From an uncultured Clostridia bacterium (lineage in GTDB: Bacteria > Bacillota > Clostridia > Oscillospirales > CAG-272): 40,010 nt of DNA. The notes below the pieces were generated by a model. The model was not told where the DNA came from. It did no database searches and saw only the letters and a program-made list of their open reading frames with translations. Shown in pieces: positions 6,512 through 15,696 of the stretch (the stretch's first letter is position 1; the number at the start of each line of letters is the position of its first letter). A program made the translations under genes and the position numbers. The stretch is from NCBI GenBank assembly GCA_945929845.1, contig CAMEON010000015.1, forward strand, positions 1 through 40,010, read 5' to 3'.

Positions 6512-8686
6512 TTGGTTCTGACCGACGGAGGGTGCGCTGTCCGGCGCACCCTCCTGCACAGTGAAGGCAGGCCGTGTGGCGGCGGCAGGGAAGACCAACC
6601 GCACCTTGAACAGGTCGCCGTCAATGGTCAGGTGCATATGCCCGCCCTGCAGTTCGGTCAGGCTCTGCACGATGGACAGCCCCAGACCGGAGCCTTCGGT
6701 GTGCCTGGAGGCATCTCCCCGGACGAAGCGCTCCATCAGCTCCTCGGCAGGGATGTTGAGGGGGGCGCCGGAGGTGTTCCGGAAGGTGATGACAGCCTGC
6801 CCCTCCCCGTCCGGGGAAGCATCCAGATAGACACGGGTGCCGGGCTGGGCATACTTGAGGATGTTGTTCATCAGATTGTCGAAGATACGGCCCAGATGCC
6901 GCTGGTCTGCCTGGATGGTCAGGGTGTCGGCTGGCTTTGTGACCACCAGGGTCAGCTCCCGGGCGGCCAGCTTCTCGGCATACTCTCCCTCCACTTGCTC
7001 CAGGAGCACGCCAAGGGCGCAGGGGGTCAGCGTCACTGGCAGGACGCCGGAGGAGGCCTTGGAGGCTTCCACCAGATCCTCGATCAGCTTCTTCAGCCGA
7101 TTGCTCTGCCGATCCAGGATCTCCACATAGGAGCGCAGGGTGGGATCCTCCGGCTCGGACTTCTTGATGAGATCCACATAGTTGATGATGGAGGTCAGCG
7201 GGGTCTTGATGTCGTGGGACACATTGGTGATCAGCTCGGTCTTGAACCGCTCGCTCTTCAGCCGCTCGTCCACCGCCTTGGACAGACCGGCACCGATGTG
7301 GTTGAGATCCTCCGCTGAGGTGCGGCAGTCGTGGGGCATATGGGCGGTGTCTACCTGATGATCCAGCTCCCCGGAGGCGATTTTGTGGGCACCGGATTGC
7401 AGACGGCGCAACGAGAGGGCGTACCGGATGGCCACCCCGCCCAGCACCAGACACTCCACCAGCACCAGCAGCCAGAACAGGACGCCGGTGGATCCGATGA
7501 ACAGGAGAAAGCCCAGGATCAGGTTGCCCCAGAACAGGATGGACACCCACAGCACGGTCTTCTGCACCAGTGGCACGGCACGGATGAAGTCCCGCAGACA
7601 CCGTCCGATCCAGCGGAACAGCCGTCCGATACGGGACAGAATGATCCAGATCAGGGTGTTCTTCAGTAATCGCCCCGACTTGATGCGGGTGGCCAGGCTC
7701 ATGAAGTAGCCGATCAGGAGCAGGTAGAACGGGATGTACAGCAGAAGGGTCAGGAAAGCGAAGAAGGAAACCACATCATACAGCTCCGGCACGGCGATGT
7801 CCAGGAAGAGGGCGGCGATCGCAAGCTCCAGCAGGATGATCCCGGCGGTGAACAGGTCGGAAGGGATGCGATCAAAGGGGGACTCCCGGACTGTCCTCTC
7901 TCCCCGGTGGTGGCCGGCGGCGCACAGCAGGTACAGGATGAGCAGGACAGAGGCCAGCAGGGCGGACAGGCAGACCACCATGACCGTGATGGGGTAGTGA
8001 TTCAGAAAGGACAGGACACGGTAGAATACCAGATGCCGGCCGGTCAGCACATCCTGATTGCCCCACAGCCGGATGTGGATGAGCACGGGAGCCGATGACT
8101 CTGTAGCAGACTCGGTGGCACTGTCCCTGTCTGTGACCGTTTCGTCCGGTTCGGAATCCGCCGGTTCGGAATCCATCGGTTCGGAGTCTGTCGATTCGGA
8201 ATCCACCGGATCGGAAACCGCCGGTTTGGAAACCGGGGCTTGATTATCTGCCGCAGAAAACAGGCGGTCGTATGATCCGCCCTCATAGATCCGGAAGCTG
8301 TAGTCGAAGTCTATCCCGGTGACTGCCGATGATTCCGTGCCGGAGCCTTTGTAATTGCTGTAAAGCACGGTGCCGTCTTCCAGCGTGATATCGTAGGACA
8401 GGCCGGGGTGACTGTCCAGGTAGTCCGTCACAAAATCCCGGTCAAAATCCAGCCGTATGAGGTCGGCAATATCATAGCCGGTGCTGTACAGGTAGTCCTC
8501 GGTCACGCCCCGGCGAAGCTCCAGGTCTGTAACTCCCTCGTAGATACCATATACCGCCGAAAGCCCGATGCCGATACCGGTGACAATGGTAACCAGAACC
8601 GTGACAAGGGACAGGATGACGGCGAAGATCTTGCAGGGCAGGGCATACACCCCGGGTGTGCGCCCCTCATGGGCAGTATCTTTCAT
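6500..8686 (-). CDS. Sensor histidine kinase, multi-membrane-span
   Basis: This 728-aa protein is the sensor partner of the regulator at 8683-9405. The order is TM helix (about 20-44), an outside domain with a Ser/Asp/Glu/Pro repeat (about 160-200), TM2 (232-256), and several more hydrophobic helices (about 279-330, 343-351, 376-420). A HAMP-like stretch follows (about 421-475), then HisKA with NVSHDIKTPL (His491) and HATPase with NLMNNILKYA and GSGLGL (665-670). Its ATG overlaps the regulator stop as ATGA, so translation is probably coupled. Two features are odd: extra membrane spans between sensor and HAMP, and a C-terminus ending in Gly-Asn-Arg-stop encoded by the MITE-like element, so the original tail is probably altered. 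The signal sensed is unknown. Confidence 0.93.
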   Translation of the reverse strand: MKDTAHEGRTPGVYALPCKIFAVILSLVTVLVTIVTGIGIGLSAVYGIYEGVTDLELRRGVTEDYLYSTGYDIADLIRLDFDRDFVTDYLDSHPGLSYDITLEDGTVLYSNYKGSGTESSAVTGIDFDYSFRIYEGGSYDRLFSAADNQAPVSKPAVSDPVDSESTDSEPMDSEPADSEPDETVTDRDSATESATESSAPVLIHIRLWGNQDVLTGRHLVFYRVLSFLNHYPITVMVVCLSALLASVLLILYLLCAAGHHRGERTVRESPFDRIPSDLFTAGIILLELAIAALFLDIAVPELYDVVSFFAFLTLLLYIPFYLLLIGYFMSLATRIKSGRLLKNTLIWIILSRIGRLFRWIGRCLRDFIRAVPLVQKTVLWVSILFWGNLILGFLLFIGSTGVLFWLLVLVECLVLGGVAIRYALSLRRLQSGAHKIASGELDHQVDTAHMPHDCRTSAEDLNHIGAGLSKAVDERLKSERFKTELITNVSHDIKTPLTSIINYVDLIKKSEPEDPTLRSYVEILDRQSNRLKKLIEDLVEASKASSGVLPVTLTPCALGVLLEQVEGEYAEKLAARELTLVVTKPADTLTIQADQRHLGRIFDNLMNNILKYAQPGTRVYLDASPDGEGQAVITFRNTSGAPLNIPAEELMERFVRGDASRHTEGSGLGLSIVQSLTELQGGHMHLTIDGDLFKVRLVFPAAATRPAFTVQEGAPDSAPSVGQNQGNR
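8151..8225 (-). repeat. 15-bp tandem repeat, 5 units, in histidine kinase outside loop
   Basis: Five 15-bp units of the form tcggaatccgccggt, plus degenerate flanking partial units. On the coding strand they give ADSEP/MDSEP/TDSES pentapeptides at about residues 160-180 of the kinase, in the extracytoplasmic loop. The unit is frame-neutral. Confidence 0.8.
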
Positions 8687-9405
8687 TTTGAACCGCCTCC
8701 GCAGTCAAATTTATAGCCCTGCGCCCAGACCACCTTGAGGTAGCGGGGGTTGGCGGGGTCTATCTCGATCTTCTCCCGCAGGTGCCGGATGTGAACAGCC
8801 ACCGTGCTGTCCGCCCCGAAGGGCTCGTCCTGCCACACCCGGCGGTAGATCTCCTTGGGGGAGAGCACCTCTCCGGGATGGTGCAGGAACAGCCTGAGGA
8901 TGTCATACTCGGTGGGGGTCAGGGTCAGCGGCTCCCCGTCCAGGGTGGCGCTGTGTGCCCGGTCGTCCATGACAAAGCCACCCAGCGACACCGTGCCGGT
9001 CTCCGGCTTCGGCTCCCCGCTCATACTGCCCAGCTGGGTGTAGCGGCGGAGCTGGGACTTGACCCGGGCGATCAGCTCCACCGGGTTGAAGGGCTTTGTC
9101 ACATAGTCGTCCGCCCCCACCGTCAGGCCCAGCACCTTGTCCGTGTCCTCACCCTTGGCGGTCAGCAGGATGATGGGCACATTGCAGATCTCCCGGATCT
9201 TTGACATGGCGGTGATGCCGTCCATGACAGGCATCATGATGTCCATGAGGATCAGCTGTACGCCGGGATTGCTGTTCATGACCCCCAGGGCTTCCTGACC
9301 GTTTTCCGCCGTCAGCACCTCGTAGCCCTCGGAGGAGAGGTATATTTTCAGAGCGGATACAATGTCCGGCTCGTCGTCGCAGACCAGAATGGTGTTCTTA
9401 CTCAT
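8683..9405 (-). CDS. OmpR/PhoB-family response regulator
   Basis: This is a 240-aa DNA-binding regulator activated by phosphotransfer from the adjacent kinase. The receiver domain shows the acid pair DD (10-11), the phospho-acceptor Asp55 in LILMDIMMP, and Lys104 in YVTKPF. A winged-helix DNA-binding domain fills the C-terminal half (about 130-236; ending YLKVVWAQGYKF). I start it at 9405 (MSKNTIL) because AAGGAGAA lies 12 bases upstream and the promoter at 9451-9479 sits inside any longer frame. It is first in the operon, followed by the kinase with a 4-base overlap and probably GT2. A role in envelope homeostasis is inferred only from that context. Confidence 0.95.
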   Translation of the reverse strand: MSKNTILVCDDEPDIVSALKIYLSSEGYEVLTAENGQEALGVMNSNPGVQLILMDIMMPVMDGITAMSKIREICNVPIILLTAKGEDTDKVLGLTVGADDYVTKPFNPVELIARVKSQLRRYTQLGSMSGEPKPETGTVSLGGFVMDDRAHSATLDGEPLTLTPTEYDILRLFLHHPGEVLSPKEIYRRVWQDEPFGADSTVAVHIRHLREKIEIDPANPRYLKVVWAQGYKFDCGGGSK

Positions 9406-9450
9406 GTCGCTCGTTGTTCTCCTTTTCTTTTCGCCTCTGTCGATACCCAC

Positions 9451-9479
9451 AGTATAGCAGAAAATGTTATAAGATTCAA
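9451..9479 (-). promoter_or_regulatory. Sigma-A promoter of the two-component operon
   Basis: Minus strand: TTGAAT (9479-9474), 17 bases, TATACT (9456-9451). Each hexamer departs from consensus by one or two bases. It lies 46 bases ahead of the regulator start codon. Confidence 0.75.
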
Positions 9480-9608
9480 GGGGGAGAATCATTAAGATTT
9501 TATTAAACAGGGCAATCCGACGACGGAATTTCAAAAAAATCACCATATTTTACTTCTTTTTGTCCGGCTCATTTTATCATGTTACCAGTAGAATTTCCGC
9601 CCGCCGTA

Positions 9609-9617
9609 TGGTATAAT
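9609..9617 (+). promoter_or_regulatory. Extended -10 promoter of purC
   Basis: TGG followed by TATAAT (9612-9617) forms an extended -10 element. The -35 position (9589-9594, tagaat) is poor. The ribosome site CGGAGG follows at 9635-9640 and the purC ATG at 9649. No purine riboswitch is apparent in the short leader. Confidence 0.65.
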
Positions 9618-9648
9618 AGGCACAGTCTGAGATTCGGAGGATTATGAA

Positions 9649-10356
9649 ATGGAGAAGACAACCCAGCTCTATGAGGGCAAGGCCAAAAAGGTGTTTGCCA
9701 CAGAGGATCCCGCCTATGTGATCGTGTCCTATAAGGACGACGCCACCGCACTGGACGGCCTGAAAAAGGGCACCATTGCCGGGAAGGGCGCCATCAACAA
9801 CCGGATGTCCAATTACCTGATGCAGCTCCTGGAGAAGGAGGGCGTGCCCACCCACTTCGTAGAGGAGTTGAATGACCGGGAGACGGTGGTACGCAAGGTC
9901 AGCATCGTGCCCCTGGAGGTCATCATCCGCAACATTTCTGCCGGCTCCTTTGCCAAGCGGTACGGCGTGGAGGAGGGCATCGTCTTTGCCGAGCCTACCA
10001 TTGAATTCTCTTATAAGAATGACGATCTGCATGACCCGCTGATCAATCAGTACCATGCCCTGGCCCTGGGTCTGGCCACCAAGGAGGAGATCCAGACCAT
10101 CGAGACCCTGGCCTTCAAGGTGAACCAGGTGCTGAAGGATTACTTCCTCAAGCTGGGTGTCAGGCTGGTGGATTTCAAGCTGGAGTTCGGTCGCCTGCCG
10201 GACGGGAAGATCGTGCTGGCCGACGAAATTTCCCCGGATACCTGTCGCTTCTGGGACGCCAAGACTGGAGAGAAGCTGGACAAGGATCGCTTCCGCCGGG
10301 ATATGGGCGGCGTGGAGGATGCCTACCGGGAAATGATGCACCGGGTGCTGGGCTGA
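9649..10356 (+). CDS. purC: Phosphoribosylaminoimidazole-succinocarboxamide synthase
   Basis: This 235-aa cytoplasmic enzyme of de novo purine synthesis joins CAIR and L-aspartate, using ATP, to form SAICAR. The SAICAR synthetase fold runs over the whole protein. Signature stretches are [10 protein letters not shown] near the N-terminus, [17 protein letters not shown] (about 83-99), VDFKLEFG (about 178-185) and [14 protein letters not shown] (about 194-207). The length is normal for bacterial PurC. The start has GGAGG at nine bases. The gene stands alone between its own promoter and a terminator rather than inside a large pur operon, at least within this window. Confidence 0.97.
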   Translation: MEKTTQLYEGKAKKVFATEDPAYVIVSYKDDATALDGLKKGTIAGKGAINNRMSNYLMQLLEKEGVPTHFVEELNDRETVVRKVSIVPLEVIIRNISAGSFAKRYGVEEGIVFAEPTIEFSYKNDDLHDPLINQYHALALGLATKEEIQTIETLAFKVNQVLKDYFLKLGVRLVDFKLEFGRLPDGKIVLADEISPDTCRFWDAKTGEKLDKDRFRRDMGGVEDAYREMMHRVLG

Positions 10357-10377
10357 CCATCCGTCACATGATATACC

Positions 10378-10411
10378 AAAGGGGCTGTTGCGTGGGTAAC
10401 AGCCCTTTCTG
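10378..10411 (+). terminator. Probable terminator of purC
   Basis: AAAGGGGCTGTT pairs with AACAGCCCTTT, with one bulged G and an 8-base loop, followed by a short interrupted T-rich tail. It lies 21 bases after the purC stop. Confidence 0.7.
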
Positions 10412-10486
10412 TATACAGGGAATGATTGAGGGGGACGAACTGTAACCCCATCATACTTTTCTGTCCCCCCGTCTTGACAAATGCTC

Positions 10487-10515
10487 TTGACATCTTTCGG
10501 AAACCCTGATATAAT
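10487..10515 (+). promoter_or_regulatory. Consensus sigma-A promoter of the second CotH gene
   Basis: TTGACA (10487-10492), 17 bases, TATAAT (10510-10515): both hexamers are perfect. An additional TTGACA stands 13 bases upstream (10474-10479). The start codon at 10570 follows with AAAGGAG at 10556-10562. Confidence 0.88.
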
Positions 10516-10569
10516 AATTGCAAAACAGCCAACATACACAGGTGGATGCCATCCGAAAGGAGCCTGCTC

Positions 10570-12834
10570 ATGTCTATGCACATACGAAAACAGTCCCGCC
10601 ACCTTGGCCGCCCCATGACCTCCCTGTGGCTGACAGCCCTGCTTTTAGCCGTTGTCTGTGTCTGCCTTCTGACCGCCTGCCGGGGAGAGACCGGGATGCC
10701 CGATGACAGCGGGGAGCAGAGTGAGTATACCGATGCCACTACCGCCGATACGCCGGGCACAACAGAAACTCCTGCCCCGGAGGACACGCCCGGGGAAAGC
10801 ACCGTCACGGATGACCGGGAACCGACGGAAAGTACCCCCACCGGGGAAGTGACCGGAACCGATGCGCCCGATACCGCCGGGGAACCGACAGAAACCAATC
10901 AGCCGGATACGAGCGAGGAAACCACTGACCCGGAGGTGCTGACCCTGCCTCCGGAGCCGGACACACAGCCTCCCGATACCGGAGAAGCGGAGGAAACCAC
11001 CCCCTTCGACCCATCATCGGTGGCCAAGGAGACCATGCCCCGGCTGGACATTGTCACCGAGGGCGGTCAAAGCGTCACCTCCAAAGAGGTCTATGTGCGG
11101 TGTACCGTGAGCATGAGTGACTGCGATGCGTCCTTCGCCTTCACAGACAGTCCGGCAGGCATCCGGGTCAGGGGCAATTCCACCGCCGGGGCACCCAAGA
11201 AGCCCTACCGGCTGAAATTCGATGTCAAGCAGCCCATGCTGGATCTGAACGATGGGCACGCCTTCCGCAACTGGTGTCTCATGGCCGACTACTTTGACAG
11301 CTCCATGCTCCGCACCTACGCCACCTTACAGATGGCCGAAGCACTGCTGGACGGCTGTGTGTACAGCTCCGACTGCGCCCATGTGGAGGTGTACCTCAAC
11401 GGGGTATACCAGGGCGTGTACCTGCTGTGCGAGCAGACCCAGATCAACAAGAATCGCATCAGCATCTACGAGAAGGAAGACCAGGACACCTCCCTGGAGG
11501 TAGGCTACCTGATGATCGGCCAGGGCGGCCGGTTTGACGAGCCGGGGAACATCAAGGTATACCCCGACATCACCGTGACGGATCGGAACGGGCAGTCCAT
11601 GCACTACGGGGAGATGAATTTCGCCCTCCAGGGCAGTGAGTACACCGAGGAGCAGAAGGCCTACTGTTCCACCTATGTGTCAGCGGTGTTTCAGGTCATC
11701 GCCAAGGCTCTGTACGAAGAAAAATACTACAGCCTGTCCCGGGACGGCACCATGGTAAGACGCACCTTCCCCGCCGGAACCACCACGGAGGAAAAGCAAA
11801 TTCAGACCATAGATGCCGTGTTCAACATCCAGTCGGCGGTGCGGCTGTGCATTCTGGACGAGATCGTCAAGAATCTGGATGCCATGACCTTCAATATGTA
11901 TGTGGATCTGTCCCCCTGGGGGGACGGGCGGCTGACCCTGGCCGCCCCCTGGGATTTTGATTTCTCCATGGCCAACACCCACTATAATTCCACCCACTCC
12001 GCCACCGGCTTCTATGCCACCAACCTGTCCGCCAGCGACGGCGTGCGGGTCAACCTGTTCTATGTGATGTTCGGCCGTATCGGCTGGTTTGAGGATATGG
12101 TGAAGCAGGTATGGCAGGCGCACCACGACGACCTGTTGGCCGTGGCTCAGGATGTGCTGGTGGAGAGTTTGCGGTATGACGATGCCTTCAGCCGGGACTT
12201 TGTCACCTGGGATCGCCCCCTGGGCGGCACCTTCTCCCACCACTGCACCGAGGATCTGGCCCGGTTCTCGGATCACATGGACACCGCCTACTTCGTCAAC
12301 GACTGGCTGCTTCGCCGCCTGGCCTGGCTTGACCGCCGGTGGGGTGACGGTATGGCGGAGGCGGCGGAGCCTTCCCCCCTTCTGAATGTGGATCTGACAA
12401 ATCCGGAAAACGCCGCCTACCTGTCCGGGTTCCAGTACTGTCAGGGCATCATCACAGCCAACGGACTGTACCTGACTCAGGACGAGGGGTACGACCCCCA
12501 GTTCTACATTGACTTCACCGGGTTGCCCGAGCCCTTTGAGGCGGAGGATTACCCCTACCTGGAGATCACCTGCATGGTGCCCGCCACCAACCAACTGGAC
12601 GAATATAGTACCGAGCTGTTTCTCTGTAGCGGATCCGTTACCCACGCCCGGGCCGAATGCAGGACAGCCTTTTCCCTGGAGGGTCGGGATGGGGTGTACC
12701 ACACCTACCGCATTGACCTGTCCGAAACCGGCTTCTGGGAAGGCACCATCCACAGGATACGCATTGACTTTTTCGGCTCCTGCCTGCCGGGGGATGCCAT
12801 GTATATCAGCCGCATTGCGCTGAAAGCCAAATAA
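10570..12834 (+). CDS. CotH-kinase lipoprotein
   Basis: This is a predicted lipid-anchored CotH-type atypical kinase of 754 aa. I chose the ATG at 10570 because AAAGGAG sits seven bases upstream; an ATG at 10546 lies in front of that site. The signal helix ends in lipobox LTAC (Cys37). A Thr/Glu/Pro-rich linker follows (about 38-160), then the CotH domain (about 165-450) with PYRLKFDVKQP, LNGVYQGVYLLCEQTQ and WDFDFSMAN. These match the conserved core seen in the CotH gene at 804-4757. The last 150 residues look like a beta-rich domain I do not recognise. It differs from the first CotH gene in having no LTD or RCC1 parts. Substrate unknown. Confidence 0.85.
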   Translation: MSMHIRKQSRHLGRPMTSLWLTALLLAVVCVCLLTACRGETGMPDDSGEQSEYTDATTADTPGTTETPAPEDTPGESTVTDDREPTESTPTGEVTGTDAPDTAGEPTETNQPDTSEETTDPEVLTLPPEPDTQPPDTGEAEETTPFDPSSVAKETMPRLDIVTEGGQSVTSKEVYVRCTVSMSDCDASFAFTDSPAGIRVRGNSTAGAPKKPYRLKFDVKQPMLDLNDGHAFRNWCLMADYFDSSMLRTYATLQMAEALLDGCVYSSDCAHVEVYLNGVYQGVYLLCEQTQINKNRISIYEKEDQDTSLEVGYLMIGQGGRFDEPGNIKVYPDITVTDRNGQSMHYGEMNFALQGSEYTEEQKAYCSTYVSAVFQVIAKALYEEKYYSLSRDGTMVRRTFPAGTTTEEKQIQTIDAVFNIQSAVRLCILDEIVKNLDAMTFNMYVDLSPWGDGRLTLAAPWDFDFSMANTHYNSTHSATGFYATNLSASDGVRVNLFYVMFGRIGWFEDMVKQVWQAHHDDLLAVAQDVLVESLRYDDAFSRDFVTWDRPLGGTFSHHCTEDLARFSDHMDTAYFVNDWLLRRLAWLDRRWGDGMAEAAEPSPLLNVDLTNPENAAYLSGFQYCQGIITANGLYLTQDEGYDPQFYIDFTGLPEPFEAEDYPYLEITCMVPATNQLDEYSTELFLCSGSVTHARAECRTAFSLEGRDGVYHTYRIDLSETGFWEGTIHRIRIDFFGSCLPGDAMYISRIALKAK

Positions 12835-13025
12835 AAGTTGCAGTTCACCTACCCCCGCCGTGCGCTCCCTTTTCCGCCGTAGAGCGGGGCGAGGGGCCCC
12901 CGCGAAGGCGTTTCTGCTGTTTTGGGCATCAGCAACGCTGGCTCCTTTGGAAAAACGACAACAAATATATGACAGAATAACGCTTCGAACAGTACACAAT
13001 ACCTGTTTTGAAAGTTCTTGGGGGT

Positions 13026-13053
13026 CTGGGGGCTTCTTTCAAGAAGCCCCCAG
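13026..13053. repeat. Strong GC-rich intergenic hairpin
   Basis: In the 336-bp gap after the second CotH gene, CTGGGGGCTTCTT is followed at once by its inverse AAGAAGCCCCCAG. No T-run follows on either strand. A related CAGGGGGC...GCCCCCTG hairpin lies near 764-789. The rest of the gap (12,835-13,025) shows nothing gene-like. Confidence 0.6.
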
Positions 13054-13103
13054 GCGTTCCCCGTACCCTACCTGAACTGTAACAAATAAAATGGAGCCTG
13101 AAA

Positions 13104-13146
13104 TAAAAAAACCGGGGGTTGTCGCACCGGGCGACAGCCCCCTTTT
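13104..13146. terminator. Bidirectional terminator between converging lipoprotein genes
   Basis: A 12-bp stem (13114-13125 with 13131-13142, one G-T pair) has an A-run on its left and TTTT on its right. It can therefore end the plus-strand CotH transcript and, with a seven-U tail, the minus-strand glycosidase-like gene. Confidence 0.88.
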
Positions 13147-13170
13147 GCATGTCTCTATATCATACCACTG

Positions 13171-15582
13171 TCACGCCAGCACCGGAGCGATGACCACCTT
13201 CTCCACATCCGCACCTTGCAGGGTCACATGGAGCACGCCGCACTCGTCCACGGTAAGCGTCTGGGTGTCGGTGGAACCGTCCGTCTTCACCGTGGTGACT
13301 GTAAAGTCAGTGAAACGGCCGGGGGTGTAGGAAAGTGCCATATCTATTTCCTTGTCATGGCAGGTGACGGTCATGGAGCCGTCCCGGCGGACCTCCACAC
13401 CGTAGGCTCTGCCGCCATAGGTGGTGGAGGTGACACCCATGGTCTCATACACCCGGTTGAAGGCGGGGGACACATGGAAGCCATCGGACTCGGCAGAGAT
13501 GCCCAAGAGGCCGTACAGGTACACCGTAGGGACAAGTCCGCTCTCCGGGAACTCGCCGATCAAGCCCTCCAGCCAGTTGGTGGAGCCGGAGGCGGCCTCA
13601 TCGGACACCAGGCGGTTGAACTCATACACCCGGGCGATCTGATTCAGGCGGTCGGTGGTGGACTGCGCCCCCAGATACTGAGTGCGGGCCATCAATTCAT
13701 AGAACACCGGGTAGAAAATGTACCCGCCGTTCTCGCAGTGCTTGCCGTAGGCCGCACTGCCGAAGGGGTCGATCCCGGCAGGCCCATGCCACCAGACTGC
13801 CCCGGTCTGCTGATTCTCCTGGTTGTTGATGGGTACGGTGTTGACAACGGGAGCCAGCGCCATAGTCTCATCGAAGGTCTTGATGGCACGCATCTTGCCG
13901 GTATAGCGCATGATGGTGAGGTAGGACAGGATGTCAAAGCCGGTGCGCTTGTCTCCCTCCACGATCCGGCGGCCGTCGATCCAGTCAAACACGGAAATGG
14001 CTTCCTCGGCTCCTCCCAGCCCGTACTTCAAGGCCTCGAAGTTGAGGAAGGTCAGACCGTAGTCCACCTTGTTGCCCTCGGTGTCCACGCAGGCGATGTA
14101 CCGACCGGTCTCCTCCGACCAGAAGTACTTGTTGTAGTTCTCCCGGATGGTCTCGCAGAGGGTGGTCAGGGCGGGTATCTTCTCCAGGTACTCCCCGCCC
14201 AGCATACCGTAAATGCCGATCATGGCCTGGGCGGCCTCATAGAACAGGGCGTTCTCGTAGGCATCATAGTTGCCGAAGCAGAGGTTATCCCAATAGTTGG
14301 AGGCGGCAGACCGGGGCAGGCCGGTGTTGTTCCAGCAGGGCTGTCCCGTGGCCTTCACCAGGTCAAACCGCTGGGAGCCGTCCGCATTCAGGTATACCGA
14401 CTGCTCGGTGAGCTGTACGATGCCGCTCTCTCCCTTCAACTGGTACAGGATGTAATCCCAGGCGGCCTCCGCCTTCTCCAGTACCGTGCGTCCCTTTGAG
14501 GCATCGTACTCCCCATACTCCCCACCGGCGGTGGTGTTGTCCACTGCGCTGAGGAAGTCCGTGCTGTTCTCCCAGGCGATGACATCATACACGGCGGCGA
14601 TGTAGCGGAAGGTGCCGTCATAGTGGATGCAGTAGGTATCGGACACCTGCCAGTACGGGTAGGTGGACCAGGACCACATGTAGCCTGTGGAGGTCTGGGG
14701 GAACATCTGTATCTTTCCCTTCAGGTCGTTGATATAGTCGGCGTCCCCGCTCCACATGATCTTCTCGGATACCCACTCAAAGTAGGTCGGCTCATTGCCG
14801 AAGCGGTACACCAGACTCTGCCCGTCGTCCACAGCCCCGAACATATGCCACATGGCGTTGGTCACATAGACAGCCCCATCGTTCTTATCGTTGTAGAAGG
14901 GCGCATGGACATAGGAGGGGTTGAAATCCTCCCCGTCCAGCGTGTACCCGGCACCGGAGTCCACTGTCTCGCAGGCGGTATAGTCCAGCAGCATGTCCAT
15001 CTCCCCGGTGGCTGTGTCGGCATCCGCCATCAGGCGGTCGATGGCGTTGTCAAACCCGGCCAGAGAGGTAGCCGACAGCGTCAGGGAGGTCTCGTCAACG
15101 GCAATGGTGTACCCGCAGTCCCCGATGTCATACCCTTCGCCGGAACCCAGACGGATGACACAGCCCGTTGCGCCCTCCGCATCCGGGGCCACCGCCAGCT
15201 TCACTCCGGTCGCTTCCTGGATCCTGTCCCGCAGGACAAGAGCCGCTACAAGGCCGACCTGCCCGTTATCGGTGGGGTACAGAATGGTGAAAGCACTCTG
15301 CCTGCCGTCCACCACATGAAGCTCCGTCTCCGGAACAGGGGGTTGGGTCTCCGGTGCCGTTTCCGGATCGGTGGGCGCCTCGGTTGCCGGATCCGTGGCA
15401 GGATCCGTGGCCGGGTCGGTGGGGGTTCCGGTGGTTTCGGTGTCCCCGGACGGGTCATTCTGACCGGGGGTACACCCGGCCACTGCCCCTATCAGCAGAA
15501 GGAGGGCAAGGAGCATCGCCAGTGCCCGGAGGCCTGCCTTGCGGCCTGTGGAATACGATACAGTGCGATTTGGATGTTTCAT
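13171..15582 (-). CDS. Lipoprotein resembling six-hairpin glycosidases
   Basis: This is a predicted surface lipoprotein of 803 aa. The signal helix ends in VAGC (Cys37). A linker made of TDPA repeats follows (DNA units of 12 bp near 15,390-15,425). Residues about 95-200 form a mixed alpha/beta domain. The long middle part (about 215-660) is rich in aromatic residues and regularly spaced helices (for example GAVWWHGPAG and NYNKYFWSEETGRY), as in (alpha/alpha)6 six-hairpin glycosidases. A beta-rich C-terminal domain closes the protein. The glycosidase call rests on overall pattern, not a recognised catalytic motif, so substrate and even activity are uncertain. The start has AAAGGAA upstream. 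Confidence 0.6.
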   Translation of the reverse strand: MKHPNRTVSYSTGRKAGLRALAMLLALLLLIGAVAGCTPGQNDPSGDTETTGTPTDPATDPATDPATEAPTDPETAPETQPPVPETELHVVDGRQSAFTILYPTDNGQVGLVAALVLRDRIQEATGVKLAVAPDAEGATGCVIRLGSGEGYDIGDCGYTIAVDETSLTLSATSLAGFDNAIDRLMADADTATGEMDMLLDYTACETVDSGAGYTLDGEDFNPSYVHAPFYNDKNDGAVYVTNAMWHMFGAVDDGQSLVYRFGNEPTYFEWVSEKIMWSGDADYINDLKGKIQMFPQTSTGYMWSWSTYPYWQVSDTYCIHYDGTFRYIAAVYDVIAWENSTDFLSAVDNTTAGGEYGEYDASKGRTVLEKAEAAWDYILYQLKGESGIVQLTEQSVYLNADGSQRFDLVKATGQPCWNNTGLPRSAASNYWDNLCFGNYDAYENALFYEAAQAMIGIYGMLGGEYLEKIPALTTLCETIRENYNKYFWSEETGRYIACVDTEGNKVDYGLTFLNFEALKYGLGGAEEAISVFDWIDGRRIVEGDKRTGFDILSYLTIMRYTGKMRAIKTFDETMALAPVVNTVPINNQENQQTGAVWWHGPAGIDPFGSAAYGKHCENGGYIFYPVFYELMARTQYLGAQSTTDRLNQIARVYEFNRLVSDEAASGSTNWLEGLIGEFPESGLVPTVYLYGLLGISAESDGFHVSPAFNRVYETMGVTSTTYGGRAYGVEVRRDGSMTVTCHDKEIDMALSYTPGRFTDFTVTTVKTDGSTDTQTLTVDECGVLHVTLQGADVEKVVIAPVLA

Positions 15583-15696
15583 TGTTTTTATTCCTTTCCC
15601 GGGCGGCCTTTCGCCGTCCGATACCTGTGGGGTGGGGATGCCGTTCGCTTTGTCGGCTAAGCCAGTCCATTCCGAACGGCTACGCCTGTTTTTCCT

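Noticed and set aside
9406-9648. Purine riboswitch ahead of purC
   Set aside because: The leader after the promoter is only about 25 bases, and no three-helix aptamer pattern is visible.
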